Assembly: GCA_016713965.1 (NCBI GenBank)
Contig: JADJOC010000001.1
Coordinates: 1 to 64,000 of the forward strand
Source of the DNA: Chitinophagaceae bacterium
GTDB lineage: Bacteria; Bacteroidota; Bacteroidia; Chitinophagales; Chitinophagaceae
Direction: 5' to 3'
Length of the DNA: 64,000 bases
A program made the position numbers and the translations under genes. Below, in pieces: positions 30,557 to 39,929 of the stretch; position 1 is the first letter of the stretch; every line of letters starts with the position of its first letter. The notes beneath the pieces were generated by a model. That model saw only the letters and a list, made by a program, of their open reading frames with translations, was not told the DNA's origin and ran no database searches.

Positions 30557-32298
30557 CATTGAAGCCCCCATAGCTCTTGGTATTGATAAATCTGAAACCA
30601 CTAGTTCTATAGCAAAAGATGGGATTGCTGCCTATGAAAAACAAGTCAATAAAAGTAACAAAAGGAGCGACACCAAGCTTAAAGTACGCTATTGGCGTTC
30701 GTTACTTTTTATTCCGCAATATGCTTACCATAAAGCACTTACAATAGGTGCAGACTGTTTTATTGCAGATTTACAAGATTCAATTCCCCTCCATTTAAAG
30801 GAAGAAGCAAGGCAGGGAATTATTGATGCTGATTTAAAAGGCATTTTTCAGAATTGCAATCTTATTGTACGAATTAATGAGTTGGAAGAAAGGGCAGAAT
30901 TGTTGCGTGATTTAGAAAAAATGGTAGGCTTGCCCTCAGTACTGGGTTTTCTGGTTACAATGATTGAATCAGCAAATGATATGGATGAACTGCATGCTTT
31001 AGTGTCTGCCGAAGAACAAAAAAAAGGCATCCCTATTGGTACATATCGTTTTATAGTTCTTGTAGAAACACCTGCAGCAATTTTTAATGCATTGGAAATT
31101 GCTAAAGCGGGCGGTGGCAGAAATATTGGGATGCTTTTTGGTAGCGGCGATTTATTTCGTTTAACCAGAGCCGATAGTGCCGTAAAGTTAACATTGGATT
31201 TTCCACGTAATGACATTGTTTTTGCTTGTAGGGCCGCAGGCATAGAACCTTTTGATACTCCTTATACTAATATCGAGGATAAGATTGGTTTAGAATGGTC
31301 TTGTGTTTCAGGAAAAAAACATGGTTTTACCGGAAAGGCTGCGATACACTCCAGCCATATAAAAACAATAAAACGGGTATTTACTCCTGAACCCAAAAAA
31401 ATAGAGCAAGCTAAAGCAATACTTGCTGCTCAAAAAAATGGCCAGCTTACAATATTACAGCAAAAAACAAAATGGGCGGGTGGCTTAATAGAACCAAGGG
31501 TTACTGATGGTATGGGTAAATTAGGCGGCAAATTAATTGGCCCTCCTCATATAAAAGATTCTCTATTTTTGCTTGAGCAGGCAAAGGCACTGATGCCAAA
31601 AGCCAAACCCGGATTAAGAGGTAAAGCGATTAAACATATAGCCAATAATAAGCTACAAGCAGGCGAAGTGATACCGAATCCATTTGAAATGACGATAACA
31701 GAATCTTTGCTGGGTTTATGGCAAACTGCTTTTTATTCGCAAGATATCGTAGTTACCAGCCAATTATATGCACAAAAACTTGGATTAGCGCCAAAAGGCC
31801 AGTCTTCTGTTCCATTTATGATGGGTATGTACCTTGCTGTTTGCATGAGTGAAACGCATGGCGCTTTGTACCATTTAGGGTTTCGTAATGCCAGGCAGCA
31901 TGCGCCAATTTATTCAGGATTAACTGTCCGTCAAAATATTATAATTAAAAGTATCCAGCTTACAAGTAATCAAAAAATAGTGTCGTTACTACCCGTAGGG
32001 AATTGATAGACGCTGATATGGGCCAAGGGATACAATAGGGGCGATAAGTTATATTATGGACAGAAAGGTTTTTGATACTCCAATTAAGTATGAAGAGCTT
32101 ACTATACGGACATACGGATTAAAAAATATATCACCGGCTGTGGAATGTGCCAATTTAGATTTCCCGTTTGAGTTATTTGAAGAGGGGCACAAAAAGCCAT
32201 CTGAATATGAAAAAATATTAGAAGAGGCAGGGGCATATTGGTTGGAGGGTAAGCTGGCTACAGTGATTACAAGAAAAATTGTGCGTTTGATATGCTAG
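30531..32298 (+). CDS. CitE-like HpcH/HpaI lyase fused to a MaoC-like domain (two frameshifts)
   Basis: The main frame (491 residues) starts with a short variable leader and then a CoA-ester lyase domain at about 50-285: WRSLLFIPQYAYHKALTIGA, CFIADLQDSIPLHLKEEAR (acidic metal ligand), YRFIVLVETPAAIFNALEIA, MLFGSGDLFRLTRADSA and GFTGKAAIHSSHIKTI. A linker and a second domain follow, with LGFRNARQHAPIYSGLTVRQ, similar to hot-dog MaoC hydratases. Near 31975 the frame changes (QKNSVVTTRRELIDAD), and again near 32035 into MDRKVFDTPIKYEEL, ending at 32298. The combination suggests a lyase and hydratase acting on successive CoA esters. The substrate is unknown. Confidence 0.65.
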
Positions 32299-32641
32299 TA
32301 TAATTCAAATTTAACTTAATAGACAAAAAGAATGATAAATTTTATTATTTTGGCGCTAATTTCTTAATATTTATTTCGATTGATTATGCCATGAAGAATT
32401 TGACAGCTGATGTCGAAATAATTTTCTGGAGCTTTCATGATCTTAACAATATTATTAAAAACATACTTACTTCTTTGCCCCGGATGATGGGGCGTACATA
32501 AGGTTTGTGCAACGATACAATTAATTGTATATCCAAAGGAGGGGAAAATAATAAATTGTGGTACAGTTGAAAAGGATTTTGCTACCCCGTTTTGTGCATA
32601 TTTTATGCCATTACGGGGTTTTTGGTACAACTAATTCTCCA
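32299..32641. other. Gene-free stretch with a possible protein remnant
   Basis: No intact gene. Plus-strand 32516-32631 reads TIQLIVYPKEGKIINCGTVE and then TPFCAYFMPLRGFWYN followed by a stop, which looks like a protein C-terminus without any upstream part. A minus-strand 88-codon frame over the same place is less convincing. Confidence 0.3.
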
Positions 32642-32706
32642 GGTATAATACTGAAAAATGGTTGTTAAAAACTGCTAAGAAGTATTATAGTAAAAGATTT
32701 GACAGA

Positions 32707-32734
32707 AGTTTGATGAAACGTGTTTCATCAAACT
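32707..32734. promoter_or_regulatory. Hairpin at the 5' end of the transposase gene
   Basis: AGTTTGATGAAAC-gt-GTTTCATCAAACT, 13-bp perfect arms, ends 9 bp before the transposase ATG at 32744. Such hairpins in insertion sequences can block readthrough transcription or hide the start site. The role here is inferred. Confidence 0.5.
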
Positions 32735-32743
32735 TTTATTTTT

Positions 32744-33747
32744 ATGAACATTTCAAAAAAAAAGCGATGCTGGTCATGTGGGCAGCTGAAGGTAATTGGC
32801 TGGGGAAAACGCCATGGTAAACAAAGATTTAAGTGCAAAAATTGCGGGATTTTATTTACCTCTAACAGGAAAGAACAGCGTATAAAAAATCGGTTTACCT
32901 GGTTTAAAAAATGGGTATTGGAACGACAAACTTATAAGACATTATCAGGACAGTGGTTATTCAATAGATACACTTCAACGAACATTTTATACGCTACTTG
33001 AGCAAGCGCCTCAGATAAAAATTATTAAAAGAGGCCAGGTAAATCTTAGAATAGATGCTACTTATTTTAAAAAGTTTTGTTTATTGGCTTACCAGGATGA
33101 TTTAGATGGATATACACAGCTTATCAGATTTTCTGATGGAGAACATTATGTAGAAATTAAAGAGGATTTAGATAACCTTATTCGCTTAGGATTACAATTA
33201 GAAAGTATTACCACCGATGGCCATAAAAGCATATTAAAAGCAATCAAAAAATCTATATCTGATGTTAAAGTGCAGCGTTGCCTTGTCCATATCCAGCGTA
33301 TGTGCCTGTTGTGGCTTACACGCTATCCCAAGCATGAATCAGGCCAGCAACTTCGAGGTTTAATTTTAATGCTGCTGAGAATAAAACACACAATGATAAG
33401 TTGTTTTGGATTAAACAACTTGATAACTGGTATGTAATACATAAGGTATATATTAATGAGAAAACATTTAAGGAAAATTCTAAAAGATATTGGTACACTC
33501 ACAAATTATTAAGGCGATCCTATTTTACCATAAAAGAGCTTTACCTAATATGTTTCATTACTTATCTAACCTTAAAATACCTCATACAACAAATGGCATA
33601 GAAGGTTACTTTAGCCATTTAAAAAATCATTTAGATTTACACAGGGGTCTTACTCCAAAAAACAGAATCAACTTTATTAAGTGGTATGTATATTTTCTAA
33701 CAAAAAATGAGTTTTTAAAGCCATTGGGCTTACCAGAAAATGCATAA
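32744..33747 (+). pseudogene. MULE-like transposase with N-terminal zinc ribbon (several frameshifts)
   Basis: The start MNISKKKRCWSCGQLK is followed by KCKNCG: a four-Cys zinc ribbon. After a break near 32950 come LRIDATYFKKFCLLAYQDD (first Asp), YTQLIRFSDGEHYVEI, LESITTDGHKSILKAIKK (second Asp) and VQRCLVHIQRMC (the C-x2-H seen in Mutator-like enzymes). Further breaks near 33370 and 33520 lead to PHTTNGIEGYFSHLKNHLDL (catalytic Glu) and ENA at the end. The order matches IS256-related IS1249-group transposases. At least three breaks. Confidence 0.7.
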
Positions 33748-33774
33748 AAAGAGCAGCAAAACGCTGCTCTTTTT
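33746..33774 (+). terminator. Terminator at the end of the transposase gene
   Basis: AAAAAGAGCAGC-aaaac-GCTGCTCTTTTT, beginning at the stop codon; 12-bp arms with A and T ends. Confidence 0.75.
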
Positions 33775-34022
33775 CAGTATAAGCTCTAATCTTATTGCTG
33801 ATAAGTTTGTCTCCACCAGAGCTTATTTCCTCTTCAGATTAGATGACGCATTATAAGAATTTTCTTGGAAAAATCCACCAACCATTTTTCAGTACATTAC
33901 CGAAAAAATAAAGTAGTTTTTGTACTTAGCTTTTGTTCCATGATTAAGCTTCATTGGCTGCCTGCCCCGTCCGAAGGCGGGGTCGCACTCTTGTACTTTC
34001 GTTTTTCTATTCAGCAAAAAAA

Positions 34023-34835
34023 TTAATTTAATACTATCTCAAAAAGCTTTGGCCAGCGCTTTCCTGTAATATAAAATTTTTTGTTTGTGCTGTCGTATGC
34101 AATTCCATTTAGCACATCTGTTCTGCCCGGAGTTATTTCTTTTGGAGCATATTGTTCCAGTAAACCAGGTAAGTCTATTTTACCTGTAACATATCCACTT
34201 GAAGGATCGATTTTTACAATATAATCACTTTGGTAAACGTTGGCATAAATAAAGCCATCAGCATATTCCAATTCATTTAAATGCAAAACAGGCCCGGCAT
34301 TATCCCTTACCTGCTTGGTGGATTTAACTTTAAAATCATCAGGATTTACAAAATATAGATTTGCACTGCCATCACTAATAATTAATTCACTGCCATTGTT
34401 GGTTATTCCCCACCCTTCATATGGCCACTTAAATGTGGCAACAGGTGCATCAATATTTTTTATATCATAAACGTATACAATTTTGCTGGTCCAGGTAAGC
34501 TGGTATATTTTGTCTTTAAAAATTGTAATTCCTTCACCAAAAATTTTATCTGATCCCATCATATGCTTTTTTTCTACTTTACCGGTTTTAATATCTGTTA
34601 TGCGTATTGATGAAGTTTCAAAATCACCTGTTCCCTCATATAATTTTCCATTGTAAAATTGCAGTCCTTGTGTATAAGCGCTGGTGTCATGTGGGTAAGT
34701 GTTAATAATATTATAAGATAGTTGCGCTGGTGCCGCAATGGTTTCAGGTACAAGGGTAGGATCGGTTTCCGGTACATCCGTATTGTTGCAGGAAATTAAG
34801 AAAAGTAAAATGCCTGCAATAATTGTTTTATTCAT
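34023..34835 (-). CDS. Glutaminyl-peptide cyclotransferase, lipoprotein
   Basis: Converts N-terminal glutamine to pyroglutamate. About 270 residues from the Met at 34835; an upstream in-frame Met (34874) would place 13 residues before the signal. The lipoprotein signal is KTIIAGILLFLISC with the lipobox LISC. The five-bladed propeller of the plant-type glutamine cyclotransferase family shows NTYPHDTSAYTQGLQFYNG, GTGDFETSSIRITDIKTG, FGEGITIFKDKIYQLTW, LNELEYADGFIYANVY, DVLNGIAYDSTNKKFYITGK and WPKLFEI. Intact. It probably acts on exported proteins in the periplasm; T9SS cargo often begins with pyroglutamate. Confidence 0.9.
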   Translation of the reverse strand: MNKTIIAGILLFLISCNNTDVPETDPTLVPETIAAPAQLSYNIINTYPHDTSAYTQGLQFYNGKLYEGTGDFETSSIRITDIKTGKVEKKHMMGSDKIFGEGITIFKDKIYQLTWTSKIVYVYDIKNIDAPVATFKWPYEGWGITNNGSELIISDGSANLYFVNPDDFKVKSTKQVRDNAGPVLHLNELEYADGFIYANVYQSDYIVKIDPSSGYVTGKIDLPGLLEQYAPKEITPGRTDVLNGIAYDSTNKKFYITGKRWPKLFEIVLN

Positions 34836-34912
34836 TCTATCAGTTATTATGAGTGTATGACAAATTATATACAAATTTATTAATAATAAACTTGTAAAAT
34901 ACTTAAATAAAA

Positions 34913-34936
34913 ACGGGCTGGAAATTTCCAGCCCGT
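34913..34936 (-). terminator. Terminator for the DNA glycosylase side
   Basis: ACGGGCTGGAAA/TTTCCAGCCCGT, 12-bp arms without loop. On the minus strand it is followed by TTTT, as for transcripts coming from 35634 leftward. Confidence 0.7.
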
Positions 34937-34955
34937 AATAAAATAGTCACATTAA

Positions 34956-35075
34956 TTATAAAGTTTTAAACTGGTAAAACAGGCCTACTTGTATAACATT
35001 ATTTTTTATTGAAGGTGCATTGTCTGGTCTGATAAAGTGGTAGTCGACATGGTTAATAGTGAATACTTTGTTCAT
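34956..35075 (-). pseudogene. Possible C-terminal remnant of an outer-membrane barrel
   Basis: A 39-codon frame begins MNKVFTINHVDYHFIRPDN and ends NNVIQVGLFYQFKTL. The last strand, with alternating hydrophobic residues and YQF near the end, is typical of the final beta-strand of barrel proteins in this phylum. It is too short to be a functional barrel. No upstream part is seen before the DNA glycosylase gene. Confidence 0.35.
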
Positions 35076-35142
35076 TGTGGATAATTTAAATGAATAATGA
35101 TACGCAGCAAACAAACAGCGCACCGAAATGAAATAATAAATT

Positions 35143-35634
35143 TTAATTATTGTTAAGTATTCTTATAATTATTTTCCAATCTTTTATTTTTTCATCTAAA
35201 GTTTTCCATGCATTGGCGCTGCTCGGTGAAGGCAAGGTATAATATATTCTGCCGGGTTTTCTTATTACCAATGTATCATAATATTTTTCAGCCTGCCTGC
35301 TTGCAAAAAATACATTTTTTATTTGTGGATATTGTTTGTAAAATTTTTCAAAGTCATTAGCTGTTTCATTGTTTATATTATTATCCGCACTGCCTGAGCG
35401 TTCGCAATATGCCAGCACATCCCATAAAGCTAAATTATTTTCCAGGATCAGTTGTTTACGTTGATCATAATCAGCGCTCCATTTTTTTTCAAATAAGGCA
35501 AAAATGATTTTCCAAAAGTGATTAGATGAGTGGCCATAATACTGCTGGAGCTTTAAAGATTTTTCTCCGGGCATAGTTCCTAAAATAATAATTTTGCTTT
35601 TATTATTTACCAAAGGTGCAAATGCTTTTTTCAT
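35143..35634 (-). CDS. DNA-deoxyinosine glycosylase (uracil-DNA glycosylase superfamily, family 6)
   Basis: Removes hypoxanthine (deaminated adenine) and related bases from DNA. Intact, 163 residues, the usual size. Motifs are IIILGTMPGEKSLKLQQYYG (motif 1), HSSNHFWKIIFALF, NLALWDVLAYCERSGSADN (motif with the catalytic Asn region), IKNVFFASRQAEKYY and RIYYTLPSPSSANAW (motif 2, LPSPSSAN). It has no signal peptide. It stands 79 bp downstream of the lpd stop, beyond a terminator. Confidence 0.88.
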   Translation of the reverse strand: MKKAFAPLVNNKSKIIILGTMPGEKSLKLQQYYGHSSNHFWKIIFALFEKKWSADYDQRKQLILENNLALWDVLAYCERSGSADNNINNETANDFEKFYKQYPQIKNVFFASRQAEKYYDTLVIRKPGRIYYTLPSPSSANAWKTLDEKIKDWKIIIRILNNN

Positions 35635-35658
35635 CCCTGGTTATTTTTGTAAATAAAA

Positions 35659-35697
35659 AAGCTGTAACAAAAGCTTAAGTTTCTTTTGATACAGCTT
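35659..35697 (-). terminator. Terminator of lpd
   Basis: A stem of about 15 bp with one mismatch (AAGCTGTAACAAAAG paired with CTTTTGATACAGCTT). On the minus strand it ends in a T6 run, 16 bp past the lpd stop. Confidence 0.7.
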
Positions 35698-35712
35698 CTA
35701 ATAGGTTATTTA

Positions 35713-37099
35713 TTAAATATCTATAGCTTCGCCATATGCCGCTGCTGTGGCTTCTTTTAAGCCTTCACTCATAGTAGGGTGAGGGTGTATGGCATTTAAT
35801 ATTTCGTGTGCTGTAGTCTCCAGTTTGCGGGCCACAACCGCTTCTGCAATTATTTCAGTTACATTAGTGCCGATCATATGGCAACCTAAAAATTCCCCAT
35901 ATTTTGCATCATAAATAACCTTTACAAAACCATCTGTAGCCCCGCCGGCAACTGCTTTTCCACTGGCTACAAAAGGAAATTTACCTACTTTAATTTCATA
36001 GCCTGCATCCTTGGCCGCTTTTTCAGTATAACCAACAGAAGCAATTTCAGGCGTACAATAAGTACATCCAGGGATATTATTGTAATCAATTGGCTCAGGT
36101 TTATGGCCGCTCAAATGTTCTGCCGCATTAATGCCTTCTTTAGAAGCCACGTGTGCTAAAGCCTGGCCTGGCGTACAATCACCAATTGCGTATATGCCTG
36201 CCACGTTAGTCTGGCCATTCGCATCTACAATTATCTTTCCTTTTTCAGTTTTGATGCCCAATTCTTCTAAACCAATATTTTCAATATTGGCTACTACACC
36301 CACAGCGCTTAATACCACATCTGCTTCCAAAGTAACTTCGCCTGTAGCTGTTTTTACTTTGGCTTTTACGCCATTACCGCTGGTATCCACACTTAGCACT
36401 TCGCTGTTGGTCATTATTTCAATGCCTTGCTTTTTGTATTGTTTTTCCAGTTCTTTACTGATATCTTCATCTTCTACCGGAACAATCCTGGGCAAAAATT
36501 CTACAATAGTAACTTTAGTGCCCATACTATTATAGAAGTAAGCAAACTCCACACCAATGGCGCCACTACCCACAACAATCATAGATTTTGGTTGCTGCGG
36601 CAATACCATAGCCTGGCGGTATCCAACAATTTTTTATCATCAATTGGCAAGCTGGGTAATGCCCTTGCTCTTCCACCAGTTGCAATAATGATATTTTTAG
36701 CTTCGTGTATTTGTTTTTTTCCATCGGTCGATGTTACTTCCAGTTTTCCCGGTGCTGCTAATTTTCCAAAACCCATTATCACATCAATCTTATTTTTCTT
36801 CATCAAGTATTGTATGCCTTTGCTCATTTTATCAGCTACACCACGGCTACGTTTTATTACAGCTTCAAAATTGTGTACAGGATTGTTTACGGTAATGCCA
36901 TAATCGGCAGCATGTTTGGTATATTCATACACTTGGGCGCTTTTTAATAAAGCTTTTGTAGGGATACAGCCCCAGTTAAGGCAAACACCACCCAGGCTTT
37001 CTTTTTCCACAATTGCCACTTTTTACCCAATTGGCTGGCCCTTATCGCAGCAGGGTATCCACCCGGGCCGCTACCTAATACAATTACATCGTATGCCAT
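35713..37099 (-). CDS. lpd: Dihydrolipoyl dehydrogenase (two frameshifts)
   Basis: E3 subunit of pyruvate and 2-oxoglutarate dehydrogenase complexes: reoxidises dihydrolipoamide using FAD and NAD. The start at 37099 gives MAYDVIVLGSGPGGYPAAIR; a lost A near 37022 breaks it. The second frame has the redox disulfide GGVCLNWGCIPTKALL and NIIIATGGRARALP; a break near 36610 leads to the NAD domain VVGSGAIGVEFAYF, AIGDCTPGQALAHVASKEG, and the interface motif HPHPTMSEGLKEA with the catalytic His-Glu pair. The corrected length is about 463 residues. Confidence 0.95.
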
Positions 37100-37104
37100 G
37101 TTTG

Positions 37105-37210
37105 TTGATTTATTGTTGAGATGTTAATATGTTAAATTGTTGAAATGGAAGTGGTTAATTAGTAATTTACCTCAATACCTAATACCTCAATACCTAAACT
37201 CCCAATACTC
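37105..37210. repeat. Short repeats upstream of lpd
   Basis: The first part (TTGTTGAGATGTTAATATG, TTGTTGAAATGG) is of the same kind as the array at 9212-9318. It is followed by a direct repeat of ACCTCAATACCTAA at 37169-37182 and 37184-37197. Confidence 0.5.
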
Positions 37211-37310
37211 AAATTCGCTGCGAAAATACTTTGAAATAGGGGATTAGCCAAAACCTTATTTTAACAGGTATTTTTAGCTATATGCCTGATATTTTATTAT
37301 TTTTAAGATT

Positions 37311-37802
37311 ATGAAAAAATATATTGTGGCTGCTATACTTTTATGCAGCTTAAATACAACGGCCCAAACCATTCCTGCTTATAAAATAAGTGATGTGGTA
37401 AAATACTATGAAAAGCAGAATGACAGTGTTTATGTAATTAATTTCTGGGCTACATTTTGTAAACCCTGTGTGGAGGAAATACCTTACTTAATAAGCACTT
37501 CAAAAAAATATGCTAAGGATAATAACGTACAGCTACTTTTAGTAAGCTTAGACCTTCCGGCTTTTTTTCCGGACAGGATTGCGACTTATGCTGCCAAAAA
37601 TAATTATGATGTGCCAATAGTTTGGCTGGATGAAACCAATGCAGATGTTTTCTGCCCGGCTATAGATTCCAGTTGGAGCGGATCTATACCGGCTACATTA
37701 ATTATAAATAATAAAACGGGTTATCGGAAATTTTTTGAAGAGCAAATGAAGCCTGAGGAGTTTGAGGCAGAGTTGAAAAAAGCAATAGGAATTGGTAATT
37801 AG
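37311..37802 (+). CDS. TlpA-like thioredoxin-fold protein
   Basis: 163 residues, intact. A signal peptide (YIVAAILLCSLNTTAQ) is followed by a thioredoxin fold with VYVINFWATFCKPCVEEIPY, giving a CxxC of the type FCKPC, and a cis-Pro region SIPATLIINNK. An insertion with FFPDRIATYAAKNNYDVPIV is common in bacteroidotal TlpA-like proteins. It is probably a periplasmic thiol-disulfide oxidoreductase, reducing or maturing exported proteins. No cytochrome-c genes lie nearby. Confidence 0.88.
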   Translation: MKKYIVAAILLCSLNTTAQTIPAYKISDVVKYYEKQNDSVYVINFWATFCKPCVEEIPYLISTSKKYAKDNNVQLLLVSLDLPAFFPDRIATYAAKNNYDVPIVWLDETNADVFCPAIDSSWSGSIPATLIINNKTGYRKFFEEQMKPEEFEAELKKAIGIGN

Positions 37803-37979
37803 GAATTGGAGGATAGCCTACAAATACAGTTCTTTCTTCAATCACAGTATTACCCCTAATTCTTAATGTATTATGGAGGGCAGGCTCGTGGAACACTTCT
37901 TGGGCGGAGTAGTACAAAAGCTAAATAGCAATAAAAATGTTGAGCCTATATCCGTCAGCCGCCATAATGCCAATGCAAT

Positions 37980-38831
37980 GTTACCTGCTGGCGTTTTCTA
38001 CGTGTCGGTCGTCACTTTGTCCCACTCTTGGTTCATAAATTTTATAAGCCAATTTAAAGAATAATGTCGTTCGTAAACAACACTTTTGTCAAGTCCGCTT
38101 GGTGCTGGTTCGTTTTTTACTCGTGCACTTACGCAAGCCCAATCAAGTCGTAAGATTAGGTCTGCTTGGTCAAGAATTTCTTTTATGGTTCTTAATTTTG
38201 CTTTTTGTCTAAACTGTTGTTCTGTCAAATCGTGAATGATTTTCACGTCATTTGCTACATTACACATTTGGTCGGGATACTTTAACGTGTCGATAAAACC
38301 TAACGCCCAAAGCATAACGTGTAAACTTTCATATCGCCAATTGGCATCAGTTTTTTGTTGTTCGGTTGGTTGTGTTGCCGTCGCATAATCTTTTTCGTTG
38401 GTAGACAATTTTGCCGAAATATTAAAATCCTTGTCCATTTTGTTTAAGTGCTTTTCTTCAAGCCCTTCACTTTTCAAACCAATGTAACAAAGTGCCAAAG
38501 CCCTGTCCACAACTTCATCTTGTGTCCTGATTGTTACCTTGTCCTCTGGGTCAACAAATAATGAGTTCGGATTTGTATAAACAGGAATGTTCTTTGATTT
38601 GCAAAATTCCTCCGATTTTGCTCGTCTTTCAAGTTGGTCTTTTGTCGCAGTAATATTTTCAACTGGTTTCGTTATTGGTTGGGTTGTTGAATTGTCGGAA
38701 GTCGTGTCATTGGATTTGTTCTGTCCACAGCCAAATAATGTCGCTAAAAATCCCATTGTCAATATTGTTGTTAGTCGTTTCATTTTTGTCGTTCAAATTT
38801 TGTCGGGTGTCGCACTACGCTTGCAGGTAAC
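37980..38831. mobile_element. Cassette-like module 1 (DUF4272 lipoprotein) bounded by inverted ends
   Basis: GTTACCTGC at 37980-37988 and its complement GCAGGTAAC at 38823-38831 frame exactly one gene. The next four bases inward are also related (TGGCG against AAGCG). Base use differs from the surroundings, with many GTC/TCG words. Module 2 at 38982-40868 has ends of the same type. Confidence 0.5.
37998..38783 (-). CDS. DUF4272-like lipoprotein
   Basis: 261 residues, intact. The signal RLTTILTMGFLATLFGCGQN has the lipobox LFGC. After a Thr/Ser-rich linker (SNDTTSDNSTTQPITKP) the domain reads LERRAKSEEFCKSKNIPVYT, VTIRTQDEVVDRALALCYIG, WRYESLHVMLWALGFID and ILDQADLILRLDWACVSARV, ending in ERHYSLNWLIKFMNQEWDKV. 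RA.AL...G, WR.E.L..LLWALG.. and a late D..WA are the marks of DUF4272, a family of unknown function. It probably sits in the outer membrane facing the periplasm. It fills module 1. Confidence 0.75.
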   Translation of the reverse strand: MKRLTTILTMGFLATLFGCGQNKSNDTTSDNSTTQPITKPVENITATKDQLERRAKSEEFCKSKNIPVYTNPNSLFVDPEDKVTIRTQDEVVDRALALCYIGLKSEGLEEKHLNKMDKDFNISAKLSTNEKDYATATQPTEQQKTDANWRYESLHVMLWALGFIDTLKYPDQMCNVANDVKIIHDLTEQQFRQKAKLRTIKEILDQADLILRLDWACVSARVKNEPAPSGLDKSVVYERHYSLNWLIKFMNQEWDKVTTDT

Positions 38832-38981
38832 GAACAGGGCTTGCCGAAGTAGGGGAAATAGAATTCCGTCCGCCCGGCCAACTGAAGCTAAATTAATACC
38901 GTCAAGCTGGATATGAAGCCAAATTGAAAAACAAAAAGTTGAAACACGGCTTCCGTCCGCCCCCATTTTGGCAAACCCCAT
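38832..38981. repeat. Spacer between the two modules with direct repeats
   Basis: TTCCGTCCGCCC occurs at 38864-38875 and 38951-38962 in a stretch clearly richer in GC than its surroundings. No gene is seen. Confidence 0.5.
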
Positions 38982-39003
38982 GTAAGCTGCAGTACCATTT
39001 CGC

Positions 39004-39929
39004 TTAGGCTAACTCAAGTGTTAATTGTTCAGGCTTGTTCTTTTCTTTAAGTCCATGGTTGTGTCCTTGAATGTGGTCAAGGTCAAAGTTGCAAACAAGA
39101 GCCTCAACAACTGTCTTGCGATTTTCAATACTACCGCCTGAATGATAAAAATGGTCTTTTGTTACAATGTTGAACTTATTCCAAAACTTTTCAATCATGT
39201 CATTTGCCCGCCAATCGTTATGATGCCATGTTGAAAGAATAAACTTGGCTTTTGTTTGGCTCAATAGTGTAAAAAGCAATTCTTCGTCTTGCTCAGTCCA
39301 ACCATTGTAGTAGTCAACGTATCTGCCGTAGTAGGGTGGGTCGCAGTAAATAAAGTCATTCTCAGTCGCAAGTGGAATAATCTCTGCAAATGATTTATTA
39401 TGAAATGTCCATGCTGGTTCAGGCTTGATGATTTTTGAAACCGTAGAAACCTGATTGGTAATTTTTGTTATGTAAGCCTGTGCAAAACGGTCGGGCTTTT
39501 GCAAAAAGGAATATTCCAATTGCCTTTGTTATTAAATCTCATCATGCCGTTAAAACCTGCACGGGAAAGAAAGATAAAATCGTAAGGTGAATATTCACCT
39601 CCATTAAAACGAGAACGTACTTTGCGATAATGGTCATAGCCGCTATCGTCTGCAACACTCAATAATTCGCCTTCTTGTTCAAGATATTGTTTCATTAAGG
39701 GTGCAGTAATTTCCTTTGTCTGAATACCCTTGTAAAAATTTATGATATGCGGATTAGTGTCGTTTAGAATTGCTTCTTTGAAGTTAGCATTGAAAGCAAC
39801 AACGCCTGTCCCTAAAAACGGTTCAATCCATTTGCCACTTATTTCAGGCACAAGTTCCATAATCCATGGTACAAGTTTTGTCTTGATGCCTTGGCTTTTT
39901 ATGGGCGGAACTATTATTTTTTTAGTCAT
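39004..39929 (-). CDS. D12-class adenine-N6 DNA methyltransferase, partner of an EcoRV-like enzyme (one frameshift)
   Basis: Dam/EcoRV-type methyltransferase, about 308 residues. The N-terminus has the SAM-binding start IKSQGIKTKLVPWIMELVPE with WIEPFLGTGVVAFN (motif I). A missing A near 39497 splits the gene after NWNIPFCK. The second frame has the catalytic motif DFIYCDPPYYGRY (DPPY) and AKFILSTWHHNDW. Its start overlaps the end of the endonuclease gene by 8 bases, so the two are translated together, nuclease first. By pairing it should methylate an adenine in GATATC; this is inference. Confidence 0.88.

Larger units (their letters stand above)
32642..33901 (+). mobile_element. IS256/IS1249-type insertion sequence
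   Basis: Inverted ends with the core TACTGAAAAATGGTTG at 32649-32664 and its complement at 33879-33894, flanked outside by GGTA and TACC. It carries a zinc-ribbon plus MULE-like DDE transposase gene broken by frameshifts. A 13-bp hairpin precedes the gene and a terminator hairpin follows it. A related right end occurs at 58257-58411. Confidence 0.7.

Noticed and set aside
32364..32630. 88-codon minus-strand frame before the IS1249-type element
   Set aside because: No recognisable features; the plus strand reads more like a protein end, and neither is complete.
36131..36535. 134-codon frame opposite lpd
   Set aside because: Antisense shadow of the NAD-binding domain; lpd motifs are certain.
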